Origin: Desulfosporosinus acidiphilus SJ4
Lineage (GTDB): Bacteria; Bacillota; Desulfitobacteriia; Desulfitobacteriales; Desulfitobacteriaceae
Direction of reading: 5' to 3'
NCBI RefSeq assembly: GCF_000255115.2
Contig: NC_018068.1
Coordinates: forward strand, 124,001-188,000
DNA length: 64,000 nt
Under the pieces are notes generated by a model that worked only from the letters and a program-made list of their open reading frames with translations, was not told the DNA's origin and ran no database searches. The first letter of the stretch is position 1. The number at the start of each line of letters is the position of its first letter. The position numbers were made by a program, and so were the translations under genes. Positions 1 to 8,174 of the stretch are shown piece by piece.

Positions 1-132
1 TGCATAATTTTCCTACTTATCTGAATCTAAAATATAGAAATTAGAATTATTGTGTGCAAGATTTTTGCGGAGGTTCTTCCGAAAACCCAGCAGTTATGCC
101 ATGCCTGAGCCTTTCTGCGAGTTTCTATTTGT

Positions 133-148
133 TGGCATAGTTTTTGCT
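133..148 (+). promoter_or_regulatory. sigma-54 (-24/-12) promoter of the dehydratase operon
   Basis: The sequence TGGCAT-N5-TTGCT fits the sigma-54 consensus TGGCAC-N5-TTGCW with one mismatch. GG lies at 134-135 and GC at 146-147, the required 12 bp offset. Transcription would start near 159, leaving a leader of about 130 nt before the gene at 292. A sigma-54 activator is encoded at 3309-4676. The imperfect palindrome CGGA-N6-TCCG at about 67-82 is a possible activator site (inference). Confidence 0.75.
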
Positions 149-291
149 TTATTATTCAGAGAAGAAAACCAGTAATCATAACACTGTATGGAAATGCCCA
201 TGAATAGAAGCAGTCATGAAATGCGGTGGTAAGAAAGGAGTCAGTGAAAAAAATATATCATCTAAATACAACAACATTGGGGGGAAAACAA

Positions 292-1152
292 ATGAAGGAA
301 ATTTATGTTGACGAAATCACTTCAGCGGTTGAAAAGCTTTGTATAGAATCTAATTACGACCTTGGGTCGGACATCATGACGGGGTTCGAAAAAGCCTTGC
401 AAACCGAACGTTCACCCTTAGGGATTGAGGTGATGGAACGTCTGATTGAGAACGCTCAAGTGGCGCGGCAGGAGAGAGTTCCCATGTGCCAGGACACAGG
501 GATGGCAATCATCTTTGTCGAACTTGGTCAGGATTTGCATGTTGTCGGCGGGGCCTTAACTGAGGCAATAAATGAAGGGGTACGTCTCGGTTATGAAAAA
601 GGCTATTTACGCAAATCCGTTGTAAGCGATCCTTTTGAGCGGATCAATACCGGGGATAACACGCCGGCAATTATTCACTATGACATTGTACCGGGCGATT
701 CTCTGCGCCTGATCGTGGCTCCGAAGGGATTCGGCAGCGAAAATATGGGCGGTTTGAAAATGTGTAAGCCCTCAGAGGGCTTGGAAGGGGCCATGCAGTT
801 TGTCGTGGATACGGTGGACCGGGCAGGCGGAAATCCCTGTCCACCGATCATTGTCGGAGTGGGTGTAGGCGGCTCGATGGAGAAAGCGACCTTCCTTGCC
901 AAGAAAAGTTTACTGAGAGCGGTAGGCAAACATAATCCGGAAGAGCGTCTGGCAAAAATTGAGGAAGAATTATTAAGCCGTATTAACCGGCTTGGCATTG
1001 GACCCCAAGGCTTTGGCGGGGTGACAACAGCGCTTGCGGTTAACGTCGAAGTCTATCCCACGCATATTGCCGGGATGCCGGTTGCCGTGAACATTGGCTG
1101 CCATGCGACCCGTCACAAAGAAATTGTCATACAAGGGAGGAATGGCAGATGA
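292..1152 (+). CDS. Class I fumarate hydratase (or L-tartrate dehydratase) alpha subunit
   Basis: This is the iron-sulfur catalytic subunit of a two-subunit class I hydro-lyase, which interconverts fumarate and malate or dehydrates tartrate in the cytoplasm. The three expected [4Fe-4S]-ligand cysteines are visible in VPMCQDTG, GGLKMCKPS and NIGCHATRH. The 286-residue length fits the separate alpha chain. The reading frame stays open upstream to a GTG at 226, but ATG 292 follows a G-rich ribosome site (278-284) at good spacing and begins the family-like MKEIYVDE. It overlaps the beta-subunit gene by 4 bp (ATGA), which suggests translational coupling. A sigma-54 promoter lies upstream. Fumarase and tartrate dehydratase alpha chains are homologous and I cannot separate them by eye. 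The neighbouring carboxylate-type carriers fit either. Confidence 0.9.
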   Translation: MKEIYVDEITSAVEKLCIESNYDLGSDIMTGFEKALQTERSPLGIEVMERLIENAQVARQERVPMCQDTGMAIIFVELGQDLHVVGGALTEAINEGVRLGYEKGYLRKSVVSDPFERINTGDNTPAIIHYDIVPGDSLRLIVAPKGFGSENMGGLKMCKPSEGLEGAMQFVVDTVDRAGGNPCPPIIVGVGVGGSMEKATFLAKKSLLRAVGKHNPEERLAKIEEELLSRINRLGIGPQGFGGVTTALAVNVEVYPTHIAGMPVAVNIGCHATRHKEIVIQGRNGR

Positions 1153-1706
1153 GCAAATCCATACGGATTGAAACTCCCCTTACCAAAGAGAAGCTTAAGA
1201 GTCTGAAAGCAGGCGATAGTGTCCTGATCAGCGGTGTCATCTATACAGGACGGGACGCAGCCCATAAGAAAATGATCGAGGCCCTGGCGAAAGGCGCTGA
1301 TCTTCCCTTTTCGGTAAACGATCAAATCATTTATTTCGTAGGACCGACTCCGGCTAAAGAAGGTCAGGTAATCGGCTCCGCCGGCCCGACAACCAGCGGG
1401 CGGATGGATGCCTATTCTCCCACGCTAATCGCTGAAGGGTTAACTGGAATGATCGGCAAAGGCTTGCGTTCTCCTGAAGTGATTGACGCTATGAAGGAAC
1501 ACAGTGCCGTTTACTTCGGGGCGATTGGTGGAGCGGGTGCTATCATCTCCAAATGCATTGTTTCCGCAGAAATAATTGCCTACCCCGAGCTGGGAACAGA
1601 GGCCGTCCGGCGCTTAACCGTCAAGGATTTTCCTGTCATCGTGGTCATTGATTGTTATGGCAACAATCTTTATGAGATAGGGAAAGCACAGTACCGGAGT
1701 TTATGA
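1149..1706 (+). CDS. Class I fumarate hydratase (or L-tartrate dehydratase) beta subunit
   Basis: This is the C-terminal-type subunit that completes the active site of the two-chain class I dehydratase. Its 185 residues match the usual beta-chain size. Family landmarks visible are GPTPAKEGQVIGSAGPTTSGRMD, split here as GPTPAKEG and GPTTSGRMD, followed by SPTLIAEGLTGMIGKG and a C-terminal segment ending in IVVIDCYGNNLYEIG. Its ATG overlaps the alpha-subunit stop by 4 bp and has the ribosome site GGGAGG at about 1136-1141. A hairpin terminator follows within 60 bp, so the two dehydratase genes form a compact transcription unit separate from the two-component genes downstream. Substrate (fumarate/malate versus tartrate) is unresolved. 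Confidence 0.9.
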   Translation: MSKSIRIETPLTKEKLKSLKAGDSVLISGVIYTGRDAAHKKMIEALAKGADLPFSVNDQIIYFVGPTPAKEGQVIGSAGPTTSGRMDAYSPTLIAEGLTGMIGKGLRSPEVIDAMKEHSAVYFGAIGGAGAIISKCIVSAEIIAYPELGTEAVRRLTVKDFPVIVVIDCYGNNLYEIGKAQYRSL

Positions 1707-1755
1707 TGGCAATCTTAGCAAGGGCATAGGGTGCCGCTGTCACATAGAGCACGAA

Positions 1756-1800
1756 GATTCCAAGAGCACCCGTCCAAGGGGCGGGCTGTTCTTGGAATTT
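1756..1800 (+). terminator. Hairpin terminator after the dehydratase genes
   Basis: An inverted repeat pairs ATTCCAAGAG (about 1757-1766) with TTCTTGGAAT (about 1789-1798) around a GC-rich loop. The downstream T-tract is short, so termination may be partial and allow some read-through into the kinase gene. Confidence 0.5.
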
Positions 1801-1891
1801 ATTGAAAGTTCATTTTATTAATACTTCTTTAAAGGGAATTTTGGTAAACAGACGAATAATAAGGTACTGACTAGAGATGGAGGCTTACCAG

Positions 1892-3316
1892 ATGAAGTTC
1901 CGCGCAAATCTGATATTGTCCATTTTCTTACTCGTTGTGACCCCCATTGTTATAACCAGTTTAATCACCATGGAAGCCGCGGATAAGGCTTTACAAAGCC
2001 AAGCCCTTGAATTAGGACATCCTCTTAGCAGGGAGCAAGTGGAGATAGCCCGCTTGCGGGAAAATATTGTCTATATTGTCATCATCGGTACGGTTGTCAG
2101 TTTAACCGGCGCAGGAATTTTCACGAGTGAACTGTCCAGATCAGTCAATAAAATCAAGCAAGGTCTGGATAATTTAAGTCATGACGCCAATACAGCTATT
2201 GATGTTCAGCGGGGGATAATGGGAGAAATAGCCGCTTCCATTAATCAATTGGCTGCCAACTTAAGAGAGACACGCAGCCACAGAGATGCTTTACTCGAGA
2301 GCAGTCCGAATGGTATCATTACGGTTGATAAAATAGGTAAGATTATACTCTTTAATCCTGCGGCCTCAATCCTGACGGGGATTCCGCCGGGAAAAGCCTT
2401 AGGTACAAATTATCAGGAGATTGGACTGCCTCCCGCTTTAATCCGCCATTTAGAAGATGCCTTAACCAGGCAGTCTTCAGACATGACTAAGGAAGAAATC
2501 TTTTCTCGGCCTGATGGGAATTCCATAGCCGTGGCTATCTCAATCTCAAGACTGCATGATGATGAGGAGATCGTTGGCGCTTTAGCTATGATTTTCGATT
2601 TACGTGAGAAGCGCCTGCTGGAGGCCAAGGTCCTGCGCGCTAACCGACTTGCGGGTTTGGGGGAATTAGCGGCAGGTATTGCTCACGAAATCCGCAATCC
2701 GTTCACGGCAGTCAAAGGATACTCACAGGTTTTAGAGGATGAGTTGGATATTGATGACCCGAGGCGTGAATACACCGCCGTGATTGTGAAAGAGGTAAAC
2801 CGTCTTGACCGAATTGTCCAGGGACTTTTAGATTTTGCCAGACCTTCGGTCAGTAAGTTTGAACTCGATAATCTCAATCAGATTATCGAAGAAACCTTGG
2901 TTTTAATCGAAAAGTCGGCCTTTAAGGACCGGATTGAATTGCAGAAGGACTATGGCGAGAATGTCCTGGCGGAAGTTGATAAGGATCAAATTAAACAGAT
3001 TTTGCTGAATATGTTCATCAACGCCGGTCAATCCATTCAGGATCAAGGAACGATCAGAATTGTCACCCGGCGGGAAGGGGAGCAGGTCGCTATCCGGATT
3101 ATTGACTCCGGCATGGGAATTTCTCAGGCTATTATCGATAAGCTGTTTGACCCCTTCTTTACCACCAAAGAGAAGGGTACGGGGTTAGGCTTGGCAATCG
3201 CCCATCAATTGATTGAACTCCACGGCGGAAAAATTGAAGTCTGCAGCCGGCCAAACTCAGGGGCAGAATTCAAACTTATTTTACCGATTCGACAAGGGGG
3301 TGTTATAAGTGTCTGA
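1892..3316 (+). CDS. PAS-containing sensor histidine kinase (NtrB/AtoS-like)
   Basis: This is a membrane sensor kinase for the regulator encoded directly downstream. Two membrane segments lie near residues 4-24 and 60-82, separated by only about 35 residues, so there is little room for an external ligand domain. A HAMP-like linker is followed by a PAS domain (about 125-235), a HisKA domain with phosphoacceptor His265 in the H-box AGIAHEIRNP, and a HATPase domain with N-box NMFINAG, G1 box DSGMGIS and G2 box GTGLGLAIAHQL. The frame also offers ATG 1877, but GGAGG at 1879-1883 is correctly spaced only for ATG 1892. The 3' end overlaps the regulator gene by 8 bp. The signal sensed is unknown; an organic acid or redox cue read by PAS is an inference from the neighbours. 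Confidence 0.9.
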   Translation: MKFRANLILSIFLLVVTPIVITSLITMEAADKALQSQALELGHPLSREQVEIARLRENIVYIVIIGTVVSLTGAGIFTSELSRSVNKIKQGLDNLSHDANTAIDVQRGIMGEIAASINQLAANLRETRSHRDALLESSPNGIITVDKIGKIILFNPAASILTGIPPGKALGTNYQEIGLPPALIRHLEDALTRQSSDMTKEEIFSRPDGNSIAVAISISRLHDDEEIVGALAMIFDLREKRLLEAKVLRANRLAGLGELAAGIAHEIRNPFTAVKGYSQVLEDELDIDDPRREYTAVIVKEVNRLDRIVQGLLDFARPSVSKFELDNLNQIIEETLVLIEKSAFKDRIELQKDYGENVLAEVDKDQIKQILLNMFINAGQSIQDQGTIRIVTRREGEQVAIRIIDSGMGISQAIIDKLFDPFFTTKEKGTGLGLAIAHQLIELHGGKIEVCSRPNSGAEFKLILPIRQGGVISV

Positions 3317-4676
3317 GTCCAAAGGCTCAATCCTGGTTGCTGACGATGAAGAAAGTGTACGCAATTTGACCAGCCGGGTCTTGAGCAAAATGAATTACAC
3401 GGTTACCACTGCAAGCAACGGCGAAGAAGTTTTGGACAAAGTTAGAAACTGCAGTTTTGACCTCCTGATCATGGACATCCGGATGCCTAAATTAGACGGA
3501 ATGGAAGCGTTCAAGACACTGCGCATCAACTATCCCGGACTGCCCATTATTATGATGACAGCCTTTAGTACGGTAGAAACAACGCTTGAGGCTATGCGTC
3601 TGGGCGCTTTTGATTACCTGACAAAACCCTTTGATATTTCGGAAGTAAAAACCGCGGTCGAAAAAGCTTTTTCCTCCCGACTGGAGAACGATGTCCAGAG
3701 TGATACCCCTAAACAAGCAAGCGGTTTGCAGATAGATGCCTTTGTCGGGTCCAGTCCTCTCATGCAGGAAGTGTTTAAGACGATTGGAAGGGTAAGCGTG
3801 AGTAATTCATCGGTTTTAATCCAGGGAGAAAGCGGGACAGGCAAAGAGTTGGTGGCCCGTACCCTGCATCAATACAGTAATCGCAAAAACAAACCGTTTG
3901 TGACGGTTAATTGCGGCGCGATTCCGGAGGGAATTCTGGAAAGTGAGTTTTTCGGGCATGAAAAAGGAGCGTTCACAGGTGCTCACAGCCGGAAAATCGG
4001 GAAATTTGAATTTGCCGACGGCGGCACTATCTTCCTCGATGAAATTGGAGAAATGAGCCCGATGCTGCAAGTTAAGCTCCTGCGGGCTCTGCAGGAAAGA
4101 GAATTTGAAAGGATTGGCGGCAACGAAAAAATAGCGGTGGATGTCCGGGTGGTTGCGGCCAGCAACAGAAACTTGCGCGAAAGCATTAAGGAAAAAACCT
4201 TTCGGGCCGATCTGTTCTATCGTTTAAATGTCGTCTCGATTTTCATACCCCCCTTGCGTGAAAGGAAAGAAGATATCCCTTTGCTCGCCGCTTATTTCCG
4301 AGATAAATTCTGCGCTAAGCTTGGCAAACAGCCCAAAAGGATCTCTCAGGAGGTAATTGAGGTATTACAGAATTATGATTGGCCAGGGAATGTACGGGAA
4401 CTGGAAAATATCATTGAGTATGCGATTGTCATGGGGAATGGACAAGTTATCTTAGCTGAGGACCTTCCCCTGGAAATAGCCACGGCCACAAAATCTCAGT
4501 TTTCCGATAAGGAGGGAAAGCCGGAGACACTGCGGGCCATGGTAAAATCTCTTGAAAAAGGCGCCATTGCCGCTGCCTTGCAAAAGACTGGGGGAAATAA
4601 ACTGCAGACTTCCAAGGTATTAGGTATCAGCAGACGGGCTTTACAATACAAGATTGAAGAATATGGCATAGAATAG
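3309..4676 (+). CDS. Sigma-54-dependent response regulator, NtrC family
   Basis: This is the transcriptional activator partner of the upstream kinase. An N-terminal receiver domain has the acidic pair ADDEE and phosphoacceptor Asp56 in LLIMDIRMP. The central AAA+ domain has Walker A GESGTGKE near residue 173, the sigma-54-contacting loop GAFTGA near 220 and the Walker B segment GGTIFLDEIGEM. A Fis-type helix-turn-helix ends the protein (TSKVLGISRRALQYKI). The 455-residue length is normal. Translation starts at GTG 3309 with an AAGGGGG ribosome site, overlapping the kinase gene by 8 bp. Two sigma-54 promoters in this window, at 133-148 and 6423-6438, are the obvious candidate targets (inference). 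A carrier gene follows after 10 bp and is probably co-transcribed. Confidence 0.95.
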   Translation: MSESKGSILVADDEESVRNLTSRVLSKMNYTVTTASNGEEVLDKVRNCSFDLLIMDIRMPKLDGMEAFKTLRINYPGLPIIMMTAFSTVETTLEAMRLGAFDYLTKPFDISEVKTAVEKAFSSRLENDVQSDTPKQASGLQIDAFVGSSPLMQEVFKTIGRVSVSNSSVLIQGESGTGKELVARTLHQYSNRKNKPFVTVNCGAIPEGILESEFFGHEKGAFTGAHSRKIGKFEFADGGTIFLDEIGEMSPMLQVKLLRALQEREFERIGGNEKIAVDVRVVAASNRNLRESIKEKTFRADLFYRLNVVSIFIPPLRERKEDIPLLAAYFRDKFCAKLGKQPKRISQEVIEVLQNYDWPGNVRELENIIEYAIVMGNGQVILAEDLPLEIATATKSQFSDKEGKPETLRAMVKSLEKGAIAAALQKTGGNKLQTSKVLGISRRALQYKIEEYGIE

Positions 4677-4686
4677 AGAGATAGCG

Positions 4687-6099
4687 ATGAATAAGAATAA
4701 TTTCTGCTTTAACCCATTACCTGAGCGGAAAATAACTGAACGAGAAGTGACTGAGAGAAAATTGCCCGGCCGGAAATTCGGATTTTTACTGTCCGGAAAT
4801 ATTACCCGCCAGCAATGGCTGGTTCTTCTGGCTGCATTTATTGGCTGGGTTTTTGACTCTATGGACTCCACCATTTACGCCATGGTCCTGCCCTCATCCT
4901 TAAAAGACCTTTTGGGAACTACAGCCAATAAAGCGGATATAGCCTCACACGGAGGAATTATTTTAGCGATTTTTTTAGTGGGATGGGCAATTGGGGGGAC
5001 TCTATTCGGTACGCTGGCAGACTACTTTGGACGCAGCAGGACTCTGGCTATCTCCATTCTCTTTTATGCAGTCTTCACGGGCGTGGCAGCCTTATCTCAA
5101 AGCTGGGAACAGCTAGCCGTTTTTCGCTTCCTGACGGCGCTGGGCATCGGCGGCGAGTGGTCTGCGGGCTCCGCTTTAGTCGCTGAATCCTTTTCGGATA
5201 AATATCGGACAAAAGTGCTTAGTCTGATGCAAAGCGCCTGGGGTGTGGGCTTTTTCCTCGCGGCCCTGGTCAATTTATTTATTGTCCCACTGGCGAGTGC
5301 TCACCAATTTACTCCCTGGAGGGCCGTTTTGATTATCGGTATTTTCCCGGCGATCTTTGCAGCCTTTATCCGGGAAAAGGTCCAGGAACCTGAGAAGTGG
5401 CTAGAGGTCAAGAAAAGACGAGAGAATATGAAAAAATCGGGAAATCCGGCAGCCGTCAGCAAAAATCTGACGGTACTTACCCTTAAGCAGATTTTTTGGC
5501 CGGATCTTCGGCGCGATACGATTGTAGGGACGCTCTTGTCCTTTTCCGCCACCTTTGGACTGTGGGCTGTAACGAACTGGACTCCAACCTTTGTCGAGGA
5601 ATTATTGCATGTCCATCATCTGCCGGGAGCAGTTATTTCGGACTATAAGAGTTATGCTATTATGGCACTAAATACAGGAGCGATTCTCGGCTATGTGTTC
5701 TTTGGCCCTATTGCTGAACGTCTCGGGCGCAAGAAAGCGTTTCTGATTTTTTTCCTGGGCAGTCTCCTTTTGGCCCCGTACATTTTTTACAACGTGACAA
5801 ATTTCACCACGCTGATGTTGCTTCTGCCGGTATTAGGGTTCTTCAATAACGGGATCTTCTCGGGGTTCCCGATTTATCTGGCCGAGCTTTACCCGACAAG
5901 ACTGCGGGCAACCGGGCAGGGGTTTTGCTTTAATTTTGGGAGGATTTTAGCCGCTACCGGTCCGTTATTGACAGGTTTCCTGGTAAATAATTTTGGCTCC
6001 TATGCTAAAGCGGTTACCGCAGTTTCTTCGATTTACATTGTTGGGATTATTACCCTCTTGTGGGCTAAGGAAACTAAAGGTAAACCTTTGCCTGATTGA
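4687..6099 (+). CDS. MFS transporter, carboxylate/sugar-acid type
   Basis: A 470-residue major facilitator superfamily carrier with about 12 membrane segments. An unusual charged N-terminal tail of about 35 residues, rich in ERK-type residues, precedes the first helix (QQWLVLLAAFIGWVFDSMDS). The inter-helix motif between segments 2 and 3 reads GTLADYFGRSRTL, and the fourth-helix region reads LGIGGEWSAGSALVAE, a pattern seen in proton-coupled carboxylate and sialate carriers of the family. It starts 10 bp after the sigma-54 activator gene, so transport and regulation are probably one transcript. With the dehydratase genes upstream, uptake of a C4-dicarboxylate or related hydroxy-acid is a reasonable guess, but substrate cannot be read from the sequence. 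Confidence 0.85.
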   Translation: MNKNNFCFNPLPERKITEREVTERKLPGRKFGFLLSGNITRQQWLVLLAAFIGWVFDSMDSTIYAMVLPSSLKDLLGTTANKADIASHGGIILAIFLVGWAIGGTLFGTLADYFGRSRTLAISILFYAVFTGVAALSQSWEQLAVFRFLTALGIGGEWSAGSALVAESFSDKYRTKVLSLMQSAWGVGFFLAALVNLFIVPLASAHQFTPWRAVLIIGIFPAIFAAFIREKVQEPEKWLEVKKRRENMKKSGNPAAVSKNLTVLTLKQIFWPDLRRDTIVGTLLSFSATFGLWAVTNWTPTFVEELLHVHHLPGAVISDYKSYAIMALNTGAILGYVFFGPIAERLGRKKAFLIFFLGSLLLAPYIFYNVTNFTTLMLLLPVLGFFNNGIFSGFPIYLAELYPTRLRATGQGFCFNFGRILAATGPLLTGFLVNNFGSYAKAVTAVSSIYIVGIITLLWAKETKGKPLPD

Positions 6100-6245
6100 G
6101 CCGGCACTTTAGCCTCATCATACATATTCATTAAATGGGATTCTTTTCCGGACAGCGTTTGTTTAGCCGGTAGAGAGTCCTATTCTTTATTCAAAAAACA
6201 TAAATAATTCAGTAATATGGTTGCTGCGTATTGATTTCTGAAATT

Positions 6246-6306
6246 ACAGAAGAATGTGCATATTTTTTAAGCATCTAATGCCTAAAAAGTATGCACATTC
6301 TTCTGT
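6246..6306. repeat. 61 bp near-perfect palindrome (29 bp arms, 3 nt loop)
   Basis: Arms of 29 bp match at 27 positions; one of the two differences is a G-U pair if transcribed. The loop is CTA. It lies between the convergence-free ends of the first carrier gene and the sigma-54 promoter of the second. It could act as a bidirectional terminator or insulator, although no strong T-run follows. It is too long and too perfect to be incidental. Confidence 0.75.
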
Positions 6307-6422
6307 TAATTTAACGTAAGAACCGCAAACACTCCGACTAACTCGATTGATATTAGACTATAAGTTCTTATTCTACCGCGCATTTAAGGCTATAAGTTAT
6401 AAAAAAATTTATTTTGAAGTCT

Positions 6423-6438
6423 TGGCATGATAATTGCT
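6423..6438 (+). promoter_or_regulatory. sigma-54 (-24/-12) promoter of second MFS gene
   Basis: TGGCAT-N5-TTGCT has GG at 6424-6425 and GC at 6436-6437, the exact 12 bp offset, and uses the same TGGCAT variant as the promoter at 133-148. The transcription start would be near 6449, about 110 nt before the gene at 6560. The rest of 6100-6550 contains the 61 bp palindrome and AT-rich DNA; upstream AAGAACCGCAAA near 6318 resembles the reverse complement of sequence upstream of the first promoter and may be an activator site (weak inference). Confidence 0.75.
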
Positions 6439-6559
6439 ATTAACATATAATTAAGAATTTTCCGCAAAATAGCAAAAATAGGGAGGAGGATAGATTTAAT
6501 CATCACCGCTCTCATAGCTCGACACAGTTTTACACTGACAGAAAGTAAAGGAGATGAGT

Positions 6560-7879
6560 ATGTTGAAGACAAATTATCGTTGGTTTATCATTTTCATGGT
6601 CTTTCTTATTACTATTGTAAATTATATTGATCGTTCGGCGATTGCTTTTGCCATGCCGTTACTCAGCAAACAGTTTCATATGACTCCGGAGGATATTGGT
6701 TTAACTCTTGGTGCCTTTAACGTAGGTTATGCAGTTATGGTTTTCATAGGCGGACTTATGGTAGATAAATGGGGTTCCCGCAAGATTTGGTTGATAACAG
6801 CTTTGGTTTGGTCGCTGAGTATTCTGTCTACAGCCGCAGCTACCGGCTTTGCGATGTTATATACCGTTCGTTTAATTCTTGGTTTAGCTGAGGGTCCAAA
6901 CTTCCCGGCTCTAAATCGTGTTGTCGGTGACTGGCTGCCGGGCAAAGAAAGGGCGCTGGCTCTGGGCAACGCCTTGGTGGGTGTACCGATTGCCTTGGCA
7001 TTCGGCGGTCTTATTGTTGCTTATCTGGCAAATTTGTTTACATGGCGAGGCATGTTCATTATTCTAGGAGCTTTAGGAATAATCTGGGCTCCGATCTGGT
7101 ATTTCTGCTTCCGCGATTTCCCGGAAACCTCGGGAAAAGTTAATGATGCCGAATTGAAATACATCAAAGAAACTGACAAGATTTCCCGTAGTTCTGAACA
7201 AGAAATTCGTCGCCAAAGTCATGCTTCCAAGCCTGGAATGTGGAAATTTTTATTAACGAACCCAACCCTGCTTTCCAACGATTGGGCGTTCTTTGTATTC
7301 GGCTACAATCTCTTCTTCTTTATGGGCTGGCTGCCGACATTCTTAAACAAAACCTATCACATGAACCTCAGCCAGGTTGGCAGTTTCACGTTCCTGCCCT
7401 GGATAACTGCGGCACTTATGTTATATCTCGTGGGCATTATCTCCAACCGCATTCTGAAGTCCACTGGGAAATATCGCCTGGCCCGTTCCCATCCGCTTTG
7501 GATTACTCAGTTGTTAGGCGCGATTTTCCTCTTACCAATTCTTTACTATCATTCTGTAGGTGTTGCCTTACTTTCGATTTCACTGTGTGTAGGCTTCAAT
7601 ATGGCTCCAAACAGTATTTTCTACGCCGTTAATATCGATATTATTAAAGAACGTTCCGGGACTGCTATGGGAATTACGGATTTGTTCTTCGCTGTCGCCG
7701 GTTTGATCGCTTCGACCTTGACCGGCTTCATTATCCAGATCAGCGGCTCCTTCCAAGGTGCTTTTATTCTCGTAATCGTTCTCAATATAAGCTCAGTTAT
7801 TGGAGTAATACTTTTCCATAATCCAGACCGCGAGAACAGTAGGATTCAGACAACTCAAAGTACGAAATTAGCTTCCTAA
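6560..7879 (+). CDS. MFS transporter, anion:cation symporter (ACS)-like
   Basis: A second major facilitator carrier, about 439 residues with 12 predicted membrane helices. The N-terminal segment with NYIDRSAIAFAMPLL, the loop GLMVDKWGSRKIWL and LILGLAEGPNFPALNRVV in helix 4 are typical of the ACS group, which imports organic anions such as hexuronates, glucarate and other sugar acids. ATG 6554 abuts the AAAGGAG site, so ATG 6560 (spacing 6) is the better start. It is a single-gene unit: a sigma-54 promoter precedes it and a strong hairpin terminator follows 37 bp after the stop. Control by the NtrC-type regulator at 3309 would make it part of the same regulon as the dehydratase (inference). 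The exact substrate is unknown. Confidence 0.87.
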   Translation: MLKTNYRWFIIFMVFLITIVNYIDRSAIAFAMPLLSKQFHMTPEDIGLTLGAFNVGYAVMVFIGGLMVDKWGSRKIWLITALVWSLSILSTAAATGFAMLYTVRLILGLAEGPNFPALNRVVGDWLPGKERALALGNALVGVPIALAFGGLIVAYLANLFTWRGMFIILGALGIIWAPIWYFCFRDFPETSGKVNDAELKYIKETDKISRSSEQEIRRQSHASKPGMWKFLLTNPTLLSNDWAFFVFGYNLFFFMGWLPTFLNKTYHMNLSQVGSFTFLPWITAALMLYLVGIISNRILKSTGKYRLARSHPLWITQLLGAIFLLPILYYHSVGVALLSISLCVGFNMAPNSIFYAVNIDIIKERSGTAMGITDLFFAVAGLIASTLTGFIIQISGSFQGAFILVIVLNISSVIGVILFHNPDRENSRIQTTQSTKLAS

Positions 7880-7916
7880 GATATCACCATATTTTTTCTG
7901 GATTGTTAATACATGT

Positions 7917-7947
7917 GAGCTCGTTCTGGTGAATGAGCTCTCTTTTT
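7917..7947 (+). terminator. Rho-independent terminator after second MFS gene
   Basis: The stem GAGCTCGTTC/GAATGAGCTC (7917-7926 with 7931-7940) closes a TGGT loop and is followed by TCTTTTT. Confidence 0.9.
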
Positions 7948-7989
7948 ATTGCGTTCTACTTTGGATCCCTCGTTTGAGGTCCTTTCTCA

Positions 7990-8018
7990 TTGATATTTTT
8001 GCTTATGTCTAATATACT
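7990..8018 (+). promoter_or_regulatory. SigA-type promoter for speA-speE
   Basis: TTGATA (7990-7995) and TATACT (8013-8018) are separated by 17 bp. The implied leader to the start at 8175 is about 150 nt and contains GC-rich segments (8080-8150) that could fold, but I do not recognise a known riboswitch in it. Confidence 0.7.
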
Positions 8019-8174
8019 AATAATGTTGTTTTTAAGAGGGTATTTTTATAATAAGTTATGAATAACTATGAACCTTAAAAGCAGGTCGGATAGTGCTGCT
8101 GAAAGCTCTTGGAGGAAGAACTGTTACTCAGCGAGGCGGCTATTTGAATTACGATAAGAAAGGTGGTGCTTTAC

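Noticed and set aside
226-291. GTG 226 or GTG 244 as start of the dehydratase alpha subunit
   Set aside because: GTG 226 lacks a ribosome site and GTG 244 is only 3 nt from AAAGGAG; ATG 292 gives the conserved N-terminus.
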